Source: Lojkania enalia (lineage: Eukaryota; Ascomycota; Dothideomycetes; Pleosporales). From it: DNA of 64,000 bases. The position numbers and the translations under genes are program-made. The stretch lies in assembly GCA_010094045.1 (NCBI GenBank), contig ML986725.1:58900-122899 (forward strand). Direction: 5' to 3'. The notes below the pieces were generated by a model. It did not search any database, was not told the origin of the DNA, and worked only from the letters and a program-made list of their open reading frames with translations. Of the stretch, positions 11,301 through 24,600 are shown in pieces (position 1 is the first letter of the stretch; every line of letters starts with the position of its first letter).

Positions 11301-13080
11301 TTACGAAGCCTTGTGTCGCCAAAAACCATGTATTGCTTCCAGCCGTCATCCATTGTCATCCTTTGCACGGCATCCGTATCCACAACATCCTTCGGCACAA
11401 GCACGCGCCTATCACGAAATTCTTTTGGGTCGACTTTGAGGACAGATTCGGTTCCAGACATGATCATGGTAACAGGAATTTTCGCCATATAGTATTTGGA
11501 TGTGCAAAGCTCCCCTCTGGCAGTAAAATTTTCGTACATCATATTTCCTCTTTGGCTTTCATTTACATTCGCAAAATTGTTGAATGAATCCATTGAAGAA
11601 ATGAACATGTCTACTAGTGGCGTCATAACAAGAAGCAGCTCTTTTTCATGGCACTCAGCGGAGATGTTGTACATTGCCCATTCAGGAGGAGCAGTAACTA
11701 GTGTTGAGAGGTTCGACCATATCAATCCTCCATATCGGGCGAGGTCCCCGTTATCATCGGTGGGTCCGGAAGAGTTCATTTGCGCCCGGAAATTGCATCC
11801 GCTGGGAGACTGCATGCTGAACCAATATGGATCGAGAGGCTCAATGTCAGTTACCTCGTCCTCGGTGCCCGCGAACCAAATAGTTCTATTGTATTTTGGA
11901 TTGGCTTTCTCTTTTAGTGTTAAAGGCTCACAGTCGTATTCAGCAGTGTAAACCGACGTCTCCATTGTCCAAGTTCCTGTGACACTAAAGAGGTTAGGTT
12001 CCATCAGGGGTCTGTCCAAAGTAGCTGGCCAGAAAGGTTCTACGTAATATCTATCGTCAATCCAGGCCGAAGTCGTCACATTCTGGAGATAATTCCCGAT
12101 TGTTCGAAAGTACGTATCCGGACCTGCTTTTAGCGGAATCTCCGAGCCAGACGCGGGTTTCAATAAGTTAAATGGAATAGTCCTCTTCACTGAGACATCC
12201 TCTGAAGTAAGGAACGACGAGGAAAGTGGAGAAATGACAAGAAAGCCGAGAACGTAGGTGAGAGTAGAGCAAACAAGAACCCAGCTTCTTGGTGTGCCCG
12301 TCTTTTTCCGTCCAAATCCTTCGTAAAGGCATATCCACCACGATTTTGGACCATGCAATATTGTCGACAGTACGCTTGAGCCGTTAGATCGAGCCATATG
12401 CGCGAAGGGTTCTGTGCGCTTTACATCCTCTGATAGCATAAGAGTAAGTTGGCAGTACAAAACAGTAATTAAGGTTGGCGAGAATCTCCATCCGAATAGA
12501 AGGCTAGACGAACCGTCGTCCTTTCCGAGACCATAATTGATTTCCGAATACCAAGAAAGGATCGCAACAACCAAACAAAGGACTAGCGATACGGCAGTTG
12601 GAATTAGAAGAAGATACCACTTTAGCGTCCATGGTAACCATTCCGGGCGCGCGGATATTTGTGGTGTTAGCGAGTTTCCTAGTGACACTTAGCTACGCTA
12701 TTTTGCGTTTAGATTTGAGCGTACCATGATCAGAAGCACCATCGGGAGGAACACAAGAAGTAGCGAATTTCAAAGTCCCTTGGGGCAAAGAGCTTGCTTC
12801 TGATGCTGCTTCTAGTTTTGAATTTAGTCAGCACTTGCGTAGCGGACAGGTGTAAATATTCACCATGAGCAGAGAGAAGGGAGCCGCTAGGTATCGGCGC
12901 GGCCTGAAATAAGAAGCTCTCTACAGGTGATACAGGGCTTGGAGGAGAGCCGGCTTCTATGCGCGAACGTATACTAGAACTATCTTGCTCCATCCGTAGC
13001 TCTTCTGTAAATGTCTCGATGGGTGTCAAGGAGACGCGATGATTGCCAGCATCTCCGCTTGCTGGCGGCACAGAGCTCAT
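8370..13080 (-). CDS. DUF3433-domain membrane protein, about 1,514 residues
   Basis: Four exons, 12864-13080, 12725-12811, 9315-12678 and 8370-9246, join in frame; introns are 52, 46 and 68 bp. ATG 13080 sits in CACCATGAG and gives MSSVPPASGD; an in-frame ATG at 13143 is possible but less good. The first ~105 residues are Ser/Pro/Glu-rich and cytosolic-looking. Membrane segments follow, including WYLLLIPTAVSLVLCLVVAI, VVVIMEVGILIAALFFVSFLL and LRALAALFLSIICLILGLAI, and a last one at SVGILIWLALTTILIATL. Between them are long extracytosolic regions with many N-x-S/T sites. The DUF3433 blocks are seen twice: DPSTPLGVASLVASE in the middle and ETPADVLVAIAASDNLLDLVRD near the C-terminus. These occur in large fungal plasma-membrane proteins of unknown role. 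Family assignment is good; function is not known. Confidence 0.85.
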
Positions 13081-13959
13081 GGTGAAAGAGTACCGCTGTT
13101 GAGCAATCCCTCTCCAAAAGCTGGGAATGACGTGAGTTCTCATCCATCGTGGCTATGGCGTAGATATATGGGGTTAGAATTCAAAGTCTTTCCGTAGATT
13201 ATTGTCGCCGCATATGAGGCACGGCGCATAGGGAGCCAACCAGCAGTTAGAACAGTGGATGGTCTTGCTTAAAATTAGTCGGGCGTTTTCTTACGCTGTC
13301 TCAAGTTGGGGGCGAAAACTAAGCTTAATTCTGAAGGAGACTAAGCTCCATTCTCCTGCCAAGTGACACCCTAAGCCTCATGTGCAAGGTTCGCAATACT
13401 CCCGAAACGCGCGAAGCCACCTTTTCGGAAGATCTAACCCGATACTATTTCACCGATATGCAAAAGATTAGTGGGCTTGAATGCCCGACTAAGCAAAGTA
13501 TGCCTTGGCTTCACTTTCTCGCGCGAGACATATTTAACTTTGCTTCCTCCTTTCTATCCATGAAGTCGTTGTGGCCGTTAAACAGTCTATCTTGGAGTGA
13601 GCGAGGATATTTATATCCCCTTTCACTAGAGGCAACATCGTAGTCATGATACTTGTAGGAAAATCCAGTACAGAGAGAGGAATACCCCCTTGCCAAACCG
13701 CGCAAAATGAGGCCTCCACAATCTCTCATATACGAAATGATCGTACAAAGGAGATTTCTCTTCAAATTTTACAAAACAACCGTCTATCAATGTTAAGACC
13801 CTGTGAATATGCGCATCTCGGTGCGTGTTCCTCAAACAGCCAATGGCATCGAAGCCTAATAGAAAGCGCAGTCATTAAATTCATCGTTGACGCTGAACTC
13901 TCCATTAGACTTTAAGGTATAGTATAAGCAGGAGGGGGTGGAGACTGTATAGGGTGGTA
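13081..13959. other. Intergenic region, no gene seen
   Basis: This is the promoter side of the DUF3433 gene. Overlapping short frames at 13380-13915 on both strands shadow one another and have no domain, signal peptide or splice logic. I see nothing else in it. Confidence 0.4.
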
Positions 13960-14135
13960 TAGATAGATGTATTGATGATGTCCCTTGACCTCTCGGTCAA
14001 GGTACGGTGGGGGAATATATAGTACATGAGACTGCTTAGTCAAGGGCTGCATAGCTGACTAGGCACGTGACCTGAGCTTACAAATAGTGATATAGGAGGA
14101 TCCTATAACCTCAACTATCGAAACATAAAGCAGCA
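13960..14135. mobile_element. Possible solo LTR (weak)
   Basis: The stretch from TGTATTGATGATGTCCC (about 13968) to ATCGAAACA (about 14128) has the TG...CA ends and layout of short fungal copia LTRs. It contains a CTTGACC/GGTCAAGG inverted pair, a TATA-like ATATATAG and then CACGTGACC. I find no matching second copy in the window and no convincing target duplication, so this is only a suggestion. A 17-base A run follows at 14189. Confidence 0.25.
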
Positions 14136-14558
14136 ACTTACCGTTCGAATAAAACGCTGTCTATAATACCAGATTCTTTTTTTTATTAAAAAAAAAAAAA
14201 AAAAAACAACCCTGACGACTACTCAGTTTCCCTCGTTCGAGACATCTCCGATACGTACAAGGACCCTATTACCGAAGCCGACAATAATCTAACTAAGAAA
14301 CCAGAAATCGATCACGGCACCAAAAAATCAAAGCAGCGAGTGATCTCTTAAGCGATCAGGAGACACCCCTACCAAGCTATACCTAAGCGAGTGGGGCACA
14401 TTGCGGAGAGAGTGCTCGGAGGCGGATAAAGCAGCTGTTTATAAGGAATGGCCCGAAGAGAACTAGCCAGATAGGATACCGTACCCAAATCTAGTAGCAT
14501 TCGCAAGGTCGGAAAGCAAGAGGATAAAGCGGCCGAATCGCAGAATCCAGATGCTAGG
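14136..14558. other. Low-information stretch left of the copia element
   Basis: No gene is supported. A frame at about 14207-14351 (NNPDDYSVSLVRDIS) is short and ends in a stop. The sequence is not RIP-mutated, in sharp contrast to the element interior that begins 200 bp further right. Confidence 0.35.
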
Positions 14559-14563
14559 AATAA
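14559..14563. repeat. Copia target-site duplication, left copy (AATAA)
   Basis: AATAA directly precedes the TGTCACGG start of the 5' LTR and is repeated exactly at 27499-27503 after the 3' LTR. Confidence 0.85.
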
Positions 14564-14734
14564 TGTCACGGTTATGGAAGGAGACATCTGGTAGACGTGC
14601 AGGTGAGAGCGACTGCTTGTAAAGCTATAGGAAGTTAGGACTGCACATTAGAAAGCAGGTTCTTGGAACTTGCATCAACACAGACAGATACACGGAGACA
14701 GATACAGAATAATAGACCCTTTTTCACCCTAATA
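14564..14734 (+). repeat. Copia 5' LTR (171 bp)
   Basis: Starts TGTCACGGTTATGG and ends CACCCTAATA. It differs from the 3' LTR at only three sites that I can find, all C/T or G/A: TGG/TAG at 14594 and again near 14671, and ATA/ACA near 14703. The terminus TAATA would be TAACA before RIP, restoring canonical TG...CA ends. Confidence 0.9.
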
Positions 14735-17700
14735 GTTATAAGCCCAGATTGCGACTAATAGCTTGTATTATAACTAATTAGCACCTACAATCGGGATTAA
14801 CGTTTAATTATACTGTATAGAGCTGCTAACCTTATAATAACTATAGAATTAGATCTAGTAGTTACCTAAGTAACAGTCGTCCTCGATTAAACTAATAACT
14901 AGTATAAGTAGCTATTTATTCGAAAGGATACTGCTTAGAAAAATAACCTCTAGTAGTATATAGACCTTACTATACTAGTAGTAGACCTGCCTATATTAAC
15001 AGTACAACCTAAACCTTAGCTTACTAACTATTATAATAGAGCGACTTTAATTTCTCAGCTGTTAGCTACTAAACTAAAGCTTTATTAATAGGAGTATAAG
15101 CGATAGAAGTAACGGGATATTAAGTTTAAACATTAGAAGAAAGCTCTTACTAATTTTAACTCTGAGATTAGTAAAATAATTACTTTAAAGCACCTTTACC
15201 TAATTAAAACTAAAGATATATTATATAATTAACTAATAATACTTAAGAAGCACCTTATACCGTCTAATACTACCTATTAGTAAGACCTTATTATATAATA
15301 TAAGAACCTTTAGATACTACTATAAGGTAAGAAGGTAAAGGAATAGTTATAATTATAGGTAGAAGTTATAAATATATATATTACTGTAAAAGTTCCTAAA
15401 ATAATAGATTTATAGGTATAAGAAGACTTCTTTATTACCTATAAAATAATCGATTCTAAATATAGTATATTAGGCCTACGAGTCTTAATCAACCTAGAAG
15501 AAGCTAGTAAAGCTATTCTATTAGTAGAAAACTATATTAGTAAATTTACTACCTATCTTAAGCGTGTAAGACTAATATAGTTAAGACTTAGCTCTATAGC
15601 TATAGAGTTCGATACTATAAAGCCGCAGCAGCAGTAGTAGTAGTAGAAGAAGAAGAATAGTAATAAAGATAAGCTATAATATCTATATAGCCTAAAACAC
15701 TTTTAAGTAGATTATTAGCTAATTAATATTAATTATCTATAAAGGCTAAAGGGTTATATAAATATAACCGGTTAAAGGAAGCTTAATACTACTCTTACTA
15801 CTAATTTAAGCTTAAAAGATAAGATCGAGAAAGCGCTTAATAATTAGCGTACAAAATAACAAGACGCAGAAAGTATTATTATAGATAATAGTACCCCTCC
15901 TACTAAGCTTATAGCTAACACGGTGCAATATATATACTAGGATAAGATTAAAGAGCTTTACGTTCTATATAAAGATAAGCCTCGTACTCTATATAAAGAT
16001 AAGCCTCGTGCTCTATATAAATATAAGCCTCGTACTCTAGATAAAGATAAGCCTCGTACTTTAGACGAAGATAAGCCTTATACTCTAGACGAAGATAAGC
16101 CTCGCGCTCTAAATAAAGATGAGCCTCGCACTCTATATAACGATAATAGACCTTATATCTTATATAAGAAAGGAGAATATTGTAATCTAGACGAGGATGC
16201 TAAGAAGTACTTAGCTTAGTTAGTTGCTAATAATAGTATAAAGCCAGACGATTAACTATATATAGTAGTAAGTATAAAAGATAATATTAATAAGCTTAGC
16301 AATCGATAGATACTAGATTCTAGGTCTAATACCCACGTGATTAATACTAAAGACTAGAAGGGATAGATAAGAGAATACGACGCTATTATAACTAATTTTA
16401 TTAGTATAGGTATAGGACGTATTTAGATTATAGCCTAGAGAAGTATAAAGCTAATAGCAAGGATACTAATAGATATATAACTATTAGTACTTACTTATAT
16501 TGCCTATATATAAGGATTTATTACTAGCCTAATAGGCCTAGTATAATACTAGAGAATTAATATATACTTTAACTCTAGACGAGATCTTCTATATAGGAAT
16601 AATCTAGAAACAATTCTTACTTATCTTAACTATAATAGAGAATACTAGCTAGTAGACGCTAATACTTCTTATCACCCGAAACCTATAATACTATTATCTT
16701 TTAGTACTACCTATTAACCTTCTAAAGATCCTTAACTAGACTAGATTATTAATACTAGAATAGCTTATTAGATCTAGGCTTACTCTAGTAAGAAGGCGAT
16801 TAATAGTCTGACGATGAACGTTAATAGACTTATTATTAAAGGTAATATCGAGGACTTTTATTATATCTATATAGAGATAAAGTTAATAAAGAAGATATTT
16901 TAAAGATAGTAGAAGAACTAAATAATAAAGCTTTTCTATTAAGTTGCTATCAACGTTATCTAACTTATACTATAAGGAGAAGCCTGTCTAAACAGCGATT
17001 AATAGGCTAGATATATAGTTAATTAGTATACGAAGTAGTATAAAGTATTAACTTTCTCTTACTAAATAAAGATATTTCTAGGTTAATAAACGATCTAGAT
17101 AATACGTAAGATATAATATATCTTTAACTATAATATAATAGCTATTAGAGTAGATAAGAACTATAGATTTAGTATATTATCGAACGTTCTAAAGAATCTC
17201 TACTATAATCTTAGTATATAATATAAGCCGTAAGCTGAGTATATAGAAAAGTAAAATAGATTAGTAGAGCGGGCAGACTCTATACTTATCATCCGAGCTA
17301 GAGTAATAAGACTTTAAGTAGGACTACTAAAGTCTCTAACCTATAAACTTATTTAAATAGTAGTATATATTCTAAATTATATACTAATAGAGGTACTATA
17401 ATAGAAAATACTCTATAAGATTATATAGGGGAGAAAGCTAAAGGTTTATTATATATATCTAATTAGCTGTCGAGTATATATATTTAATTAACTACTAAAG
17501 CGTATAGATAAGCTAGAATTAAGAACTCTAATTAGATACTTTATTAGATATAACTCTACTAATATTTTTAGGATTTAGATACCTATAAAGAATAAGATTA
17601 TATATACTCGTAATATAGTATTTAAGCTAAGTAAGTTCTATAACAGACCTAAAGGCTATACTAATAAATTAGTTATTAAAGAAGCTATTAAGTTTCTAGT

Positions 17701-17823
17701 ATTTCTAGAGAAGTTTATATTAGATAATATAGCTATTAAAGACCTGCTAATATCGCGGCAATACTATTAGAATTAGTAATATAAAACTGTACCTAAGCTT
17801 ACTGAGTTATAAGTAGAGAGTAA
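14735..17823 (+). pseudogene. Copia gag-protease-integrase remnant (RIP-degraded)
   Basis: A plus-strand frame can be followed if TAG/TAA are read as mutated Gln/Trp codons. Gag-like sequence starts near 15050, a Gln run lies near 15623-15655 (CAGCAGCAG grading into TAGTAGTAG), the 24-bp repeats sit at 15964-16131, and the protease core LDSRSNTHV at 16310-16342 is followed by an integrase-like stretch. The Gly of the DSG catalytic triad reads Arg (GGx to AGx), a RIP-type change that would inactivate the protease. Confidence 0.75.
15964..16131 (+). repeat. 24-bp tandem repeat in copia gag (7 units)
   Basis: Seven consecutive 24-bp units, TCTATATAAAGATAAGCCTC plus GTAC with variants, encode an eight-residue charged motif LYKDKPRT / LDEDKPRT. 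An eighth, degraded unit follows. Units keep phase despite RIP transitions, so the array existed before or survived RIP. Confidence 0.85.
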
Positions 17824-17828
17824 GAATA
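17824..17828. repeat. Gypsy target-site duplication, left copy (GAATA)
   Basis: The right copy at 25297-25301 is GAATG. The one mismatch is a TG-to-TA change, as expected if RIP hit the left copy. Confidence 0.75.
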
Positions 17829-18367
17829 TGTTATAAATATAGAACGCTAAGAGGTACCGCTTCTATAGCTAGGGTTTAATCCAATATCAGCTACTATAGA
17901 GGTTGACTTAGATAAAGACCGACAGGGTAACAACAGGTAGAAGTATATTAGGAACTAGTTATTAGATAGTAAGTAGTAGGACTGCGGGAACTAGAGAGAT
18001 AATTAATTAGACGATAAAGTATAGTATAACCTATATATATAACTATAGCAGAAGTATCAGGTATAGTAGAATAGACCTGATAGACCTAACAGACCTAATA
18101 AGCTAGACTTAGCAGTCTTAGACTTAACTATATAAGAAGGAAGATCTTCTTATAAGATTAAGTTCTTTATAGTTATTCTTACAGATTTATCTTATTACTC
18201 TATTAGACTTCTAAATATACTTATTATATTTAAAGAACCGGCGAACCTAATATTCTCTTATTACTAAAGCTACTACCTCTAACTAACCTAATATAAATAA
18301 GGCCCCGGCACGCGTACGACTGTAATAGTAGTTATTATATATACTAGCAGTATATAGGTTAGTAATA
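17829..18367 (+). repeat. Gypsy 5' LTR (539 bp)
   Basis: Starts TGTTATAAATATAGAACG and ends GGTTAGTAATA. It is the same length as the 3' copy, with many differences, all of the C/T or G/A type where checked. Its last dinucleotide reads TA where the 3' copy keeps CA. Confidence 0.9.
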
Positions 18368-18399
18368 TAATAACTACCTAATATTAAGAGAATAGGAAC

Positions 18400-21300
18400 T
18401 ATCTAAAGATATCTACTACATCACAAAGTTAAGTTACGATAACCTAAAGGCTGCAAGCCCTAGAGGAAGCTATAGTATAAAAAGTATAGGAATAGGAAAC
18501 CCGTATTATATAGATGTAATATAAGCTAGCCGTAGTTAGAACCGACCTGGCTAAAGCTAAATAATAAGTATAAGCTAAGATAGCTTTACTAAAGAAGTTT
18601 AACAGTAAGAAAGAATATATTAACCCTTTTCTTACATTAATAGAACTGTACTTTAGGTTTAACAGTACGACCTTCTTCTTAGATAAGGATAAGATCTTAG
18701 CTGCAATAATAAATATAGAAGAGATACTGCTAGTATAAGCTAAACTATTTATAGTAGACTAGCTGGAGAATAGAAGTAATATAAAGAAGACTAGAAAATC
18801 TATAGACAAACTCTTTAAGAGCTGGGAAGAATTTAAGAATAAGGTCTAGAACGTCTTTAGAGAAATAGACGCAAAATAGAAAGTATAAAGGAAGCTACTA
18901 AGGCTAACCTAGACTAAGAGGGTAATAGATTATACTATAGAATTCTAGAGACTTAGTACTAGACTAGGATAGGACGATAGTATATTAGTAGGAATCTTCT
19001 ATAAAGGTCTTAAGGATAAGGTTAAGGATAACCTAGCTAGAGAAGAAAGGCTAACCAAACTATTAGAAATAATCGAATTAGCGGTTAGGATTAACAACTA
19101 TCAGTATAAGTAGGAGATAGAGAAAAGATCTTAGCCGCAGACATTTATACCAGTAAAAAAAGAAAGTAAAATAGCGCTATAGGATAGTAATCTAATAGTT
19201 CTTAGAAAAGTTGAAAAGGACAAGGGAAAGAACTACCAACGATTAAGGATGAGCAATCTTAAGAAAGAAAGGCTTAAAGAAGGAGCGTACCTTCTATATA
19301 GATAAAAAGGGTACTATACGAAAGAATATCTAAATAAGAAGAAGAAAGCCCAAATAATAACTACACAACCTACTAATAAATACTAACTAATATAGTACTA
19401 GACGTATTATATAAATAATAGATATAAAATATACTGTTTAGTAAAAGAAGGAAGCAATTATTAGCTACAGCTAAAAAGAGCAGCGGTAGTTATTAAACGT
19501 ATAGAGTATCTACCAGGAGTACTAGAACTCGATAGTACAACTATCCTAGAAAGAATAAAGTAAAAGAAGTACTAGATCTATAATAAAACGTACTAGATAA
19601 AATTATACCCCTAAGAATACTAGAACGTCCTATTCGAAGAAGTAATATTCTAAGATAGCTAGGACGTACTAGAAGCTATAGTAAAGTTAGCAGAAAAGGT
19701 TACAAACGAAGAAATATTTAAGTATATATAAGAGATATACTAAGGCTACCCTATAGAACTAGTAAAAGGTAAGAAAGAGAAATATATACTACCCTATAAG
19801 AACAGCTATAAAAAAGATTAGGCTAGCTATTATTAGAACAACTACTAGATATATAAGAGTATTAAAATAAAGTTAGAAGTATAGCCGAAGATAGATATAG
19901 AATTATTACTAAGAATCTTACTATTTTAAGATAAAATAGAAGATTACGCAGAAAATAGATACTATTAGATTTACGGAAGTCTAATTTACCTTAGAATAGA
20001 GTATCTATACCAACTTAGTAAAATCGTTGTAGAAGCTAAAGAGCTAAAGAAGGTAGTTTTAAAAGTAAGGGAGATATAGGGGGATGTTAGAAGATAACTT
20101 AACATTACAGCTCGTAAGATAACAGGAGTAAGTATACCTAAAGAGGAGGAACGTTCTAAGAATAATATATATTTAGAGGAATATAAAGCGCTAAACTAGA
20201 AATAATATATAGTTAGATACCGGTACTATTAAGATATATTTAGGGTACTTAGATAGTAAGGATTAAATAAAAACCACCGACTAATTAAATAGCAATAGTA
20301 TTTCTTAGAATAGAAGTATAAGATATATAGTAAGTAAGTAAAGGCCGCTTACGCCTAAGAACTATAGATAAGGTATAGTATAGATAGATATCTATTGTAT
20401 AGAGGAGAAAAGGAGAAAATAGGATTCTTCTCACCTTAGTTAAAAAACTAAGCAGCCCCTAAGGCGATAGCTATATTAAGAAACTAGGTAAGAAAGCTGT
20501 TAGAAGAGTTACTAGTATAGTACCTTTATATATAGTACTCTAAGTAGAGTTCGACGGAAGGAAGCTTAGAGTACTACTTAATAGTAGAGCTTCAGACACG
20601 TTTATATCAGCATAATAGGTTTACGAGAATAATATAGAGTAGAGGGAAAAAGTAGTATCTTATACGATATACCTAGTAGACGATAAGCTAATAGACTATA
20701 GCAGAGGAGTTATACTAATAGAAATTAAAAAGCGAGCGCTTAACGTTGTAGGATATACTAATATAAGAAGTATTAATATTATAAACCTAGGAAAATTTAA
20801 TATATTACTAGGTATAAACTAGCTAGCTAAATATAATTCTAGAGTAGATTAGCAGTAAGAGATAGTTTATAAGCTATAGAGCCGATCTAAAATAGAACGG
20901 GTAGTAGGATAGTATAAGATAAAGCATCCTTTAAGTCTACAGTTAATATAGAGAGTATTAGCAGCTATAATAGCGAGACATCTTAAGAAGATAAAATAGA
21001 TGCTAGGTATTATCGTAGTTCGAAAAGTGCGTAAGGAACTATAAGATAATAGTATACTCTAAGAAATCTAAAGAGATTATAGCAAATTTATAAGGCTATA
21101 TAAAGAAGTAGAGAATAGAGGGTTACCTAAGTATAAGAAATACGACTATAAAATTATTATTAAGGATAAAAAGAAGTTAAAACCTAGTCTAATATATAAC
21201 TTAAACCGAGAATAAAAAGAAGAACTTAGAAAGTACATCTAAAAGAATTTAGCAAGAAAGTATATACGACCGAGCTAGAGTAAGATAGTATTACTAATAC

Positions 21301-23950
21301 TATTCGTATCTAAGAAAAATAGTAAACTAAGGTTATACGTAGACTATAAACAGCTAAACAATATAACTAAGAAAAATAGATACCTGTTATCTAGGATAAT
21401 AGAACTTATAAGTCGATTATAAGGAGCTAAGTAGTTTATAAAGTTTAATATAAGAGAAGGATACTACCGAATTCGGATAAAGAAGGGCTATAAATAGAAA
21501 ACGGTATTTAAAACAAGAGAAGGTCTCTTTAAATACCTAGTAATACTATTTAAACTTATAAATATACCGGCAACCTTCTAAGCAGTTATAAATAATATAT
21601 TAAGAGAATACTTAGATATATTTATAATAGTATACCTAGACGATATTCTAGTCTATATAAAGGGATTACTAAGAGAGTATAAAGAATACGTTAGAAAAGT
21701 ACTAGCGAAACTATAGGAGTATAAGTTACTTATAACTTCGGAGAAATGTAAGTTTTATAAGATAGGAATAGAATTCCTAGGATTCTAGATATCTAGAGAT
21801 GGTATTAAGATAGAATAAGAAAAGGTTAAAGTAATACTAGAATAGCTAGTATCTACCTTAGTTAAATAAGTCTAATCTTTTCTAGACTTCGCGAATTTCT
21901 ACAGAAAATTTATAAGTAGGTATTCTAGAATAGCAGCACCCTTAATAGAGATTACTAAGAAAGAAAAGAGGTTTAAGTAGTAAGAAGCGCAGTAAAAAGC
22001 CTTTGAAGAACTAAAAGCTTACTTTACCTTAGCATCGATACTAAGAATACTAGACCTAGAGAAGTAATTCCGAGTGGAAACTAATACTTTAGATAAAGTA
22101 ATAGGCGCTTACTTAAGCCAGTAAGATAAAGATGGAAAGTAGAGGCTACGAGCCTACTTTTTAAGAAAAATAAAACTAAAAGAACTCAACTACGATATAT
22201 ACGATAAAGAACTATTAGTAATAGTTAAAGCATTAAAAGAATAGCGAGTATATCTAGTAGGAACTAAATACCTATTCGAAATTTAAATAGACTATAAAAA
22301 CCTTATATACTTTATAATAATAAAAGAACTTATAGGAAGATAAATATAATAGGTAGAACGGTTAGTAGACTATAATTTTAGAATAACGCACTAGAAAGGG
22401 TCAGAAAATATAGCTATAGACGTACTAAGTTGTAGAGCCGACTATATAACTAAAGAAAAGTATAAAAGAGATACGATCCTAAGATAGAAATTAGATAGAT
22501 TTCTTATATATAACCACCTACAAGTCGCCTAAATTATAAGACTAACTATACTAGAGTAAACCTAGTAATAGAAGCTAAAAGATATATAGATAGTAGAATA
22601 ATATCTAATAAGTAATAATAAAGTAAAAGTAATTAAAAACGCAATTTAGAAACAACTATATATATACCTATACATATAAAAGTAGATAATAAAAGAATTA
22701 TACGAATTGTTAGAATAGGAATACCTAGAAGTAGTAGAAATAGAGTAAAAGCTAAGGAAGAACTTTACCCTTACCAATATAAAAAAGGAAGTATAAGATA
22801 TACTAAATAAGTGTTTAGAATGCGGAAAGAATAAGGCTATAAGATATAGGCTTTATAAATTCTTACAGCTGCTAGAAGTACCTAAAGGACTATAAGAATG
22901 GATTATAATTAACTTCGTAACTAAGTTACTAAAGTTAGTAGAACTAGGGTTAAGAAGAAGATATAATACAATTATAAATATAGTAGATTAGTTAATAAAA
23001 TATACGTACTTTAGACTAGTATTAAAGATAATAATAGTACCTAAACTAGCGTACAAGTTATTATATATAGTATTTACGGAGTATAGAGTTCTAAAGTATA
23101 TTACTTTAGATAGAGATAAGTTGTTTACATCTAAATACTAGCAGGGATAGATAGAAAAAATAGGAATCTAATAATAGATATCAACCAGCTTCTACCTATA
23201 AATAGATAGTTAGATAGAATAAGTTAACTAGAGCCTAAAAATATATTTAAGGATGTATATTAATAAATAATAAAATAATTAGGTTGAATTATTACCTACG
23301 GTATAGATAGCCTATAATAGAACAACCTAGAGTATTATAGAGACTATACCTTTCGAAGCTAACTATAGACGGAAAGCTATTACGTATTAGGAATAGAATA
23401 AGAAAAGACTTCTAGTCCTAATAGTAGACCGAAAAGCTAAAGAAATAGAGGAAATCTATAATCAACTTAAGAAAAAAATCTAGTTAAGAAACCTTAAGAT
23501 AGTAGAACAGACTAATAAGATAAGGATTAAGGGACCAACCTTTAAAGAGGGGGGTAAAGTTTTCCTATTAATAAAAAACTTAAAGACTAAGAGACCCGTA
23601 AAGAAGTTGGATTATAAGAGAATAGAACTATTTCTAATTAAAGAATAGGTTAGACCTATAAGTTTTAAACTAAAGCTACTAAGTAAGATGAAAATACACC
23701 CGGTATTTCACAAGTTAAAACTAGAACCAGCGCTAGATAACGTACTACTATAAGAAAGTATTAACATAGAACTAGAATAGGAATACGAAGTAGAATATAT
23801 ACTAGTAAAAAAGCGATTTAGACGTTAGTAGAAGTATCTAGTAAAGTAGGAAAGATACCTATAAAAGGAAAGTTTATAAGAACTAGTATAGAACCTAACC
23901 AACTGTACTACGAAGCTAAAGGAGTTTTACTAGAGGGCTAGAATAATAGG
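18400..23950 (+). pseudogene. Gypsy gag-pol remnant (RIP-degraded)
   Basis: One long plus-strand frame interrupted almost only by TAG and TAA. Recognisable blocks in order are gag helices (ending near 19130), an aspartic-protease region (about 20500-20800), the RT start (LYVDYKQLNNITKKNR near 21330), YLDD (21633), the RNase H region near 22080-22440, integrase (near 22810-23330) and chromodomain (near 23780-23890). No TGA stop was needed to follow the frame in the parts I translated. It cannot encode a functional polyprotein. Confidence 0.8.
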
Positions 23951-24006
23951 TTGTTAAGTAAAGCCTAGTTAGGAAGTAATAGCGGTAGTAATATAGAAGA
24001 AGCCTC

Positions 24007-24600
24007 TTATACAGAACTCGGAGTAATAGTAGAAAGCGCCTCAGACCCGGTAGACCTCCTCTCCTCTTCCTCTAACTTCTCTTACTCTTCTATTAACTTT
24101 ACCTCTCGTTTCCTAAGATCTAAACTATACTCTTCTAGAGAACGGACGTATTTTTTAGTATATTCTAAATAAGAAAGAGCTGCCTAATAGCAACGCGCAG
24201 ATTCCTTAAGATAATAAATCTCCTCTTTCTTAGCAGCTACGAAATCTCGATAGGTAGAGGTAGACTCCTTACAAGCCTTTAACATATTCGCTAGGAAACA
24301 GCGAAGGGCACCCTTAGTTAGGAAAAGATTGCAGGACAGACCCTAAGAAAGATACTCTCTACATATAGAAGAAAGGGTAGTATTACTATAATAGTTACAA
24401 TTCGCAGACTAATAGTTTAAATAATAGCAGGACGAATCTATTACAACGCCTAAGGAAAGAATTAAGTAACTAGTATAATAGTTACAGGCAGAAGTGTTTT
24501 CGCGTTAAACCTTTAGTATAGTAGAAGAAAAAGAAGAAGAATAGAGCTATACTTGCGAGCTGAGCAGGACCTACTAGAATATATAAAGTACTAACCCTGG
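24007..24600 (-). pseudogene. Antisense open frame between gypsy pol and 3' LTR
   Basis: Read on the minus strand from about 24600 to a stop at 24007-24009, a frame of about 195 codons is interrupted only by six or so TAG/TAA codons (sites consistent with former Gln). It has coding character: a Cys/Tyr-rich first half (SSCYYLNY, SANCNYYSN), then AAKKEEIYYLKESARCY, EYTKKYVRSLEEYSLDLRKRE, and an acidic end EKLEEEEERRSTGSEA. The plus strand over the same bases shows no relative of known gypsy domains. Some LTR elements are reported to carry extra antisense ORFs; whether this is one, or a captured fragment, cannot be told from one copy. Confidence 0.45.

Noticed and set aside
9758..11951. Plus-strand frames of up to 201 codons within the DUF3433 gene
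   Set aside because: Antisense to a conserved membrane-protein exon; composition is that of reverse-read coding sequence.
13511..13835. Minus-strand frames of 60-84 codons
   Set aside because: Three overlapping frames on the same bases, none with a domain or conserved-looking sequence.
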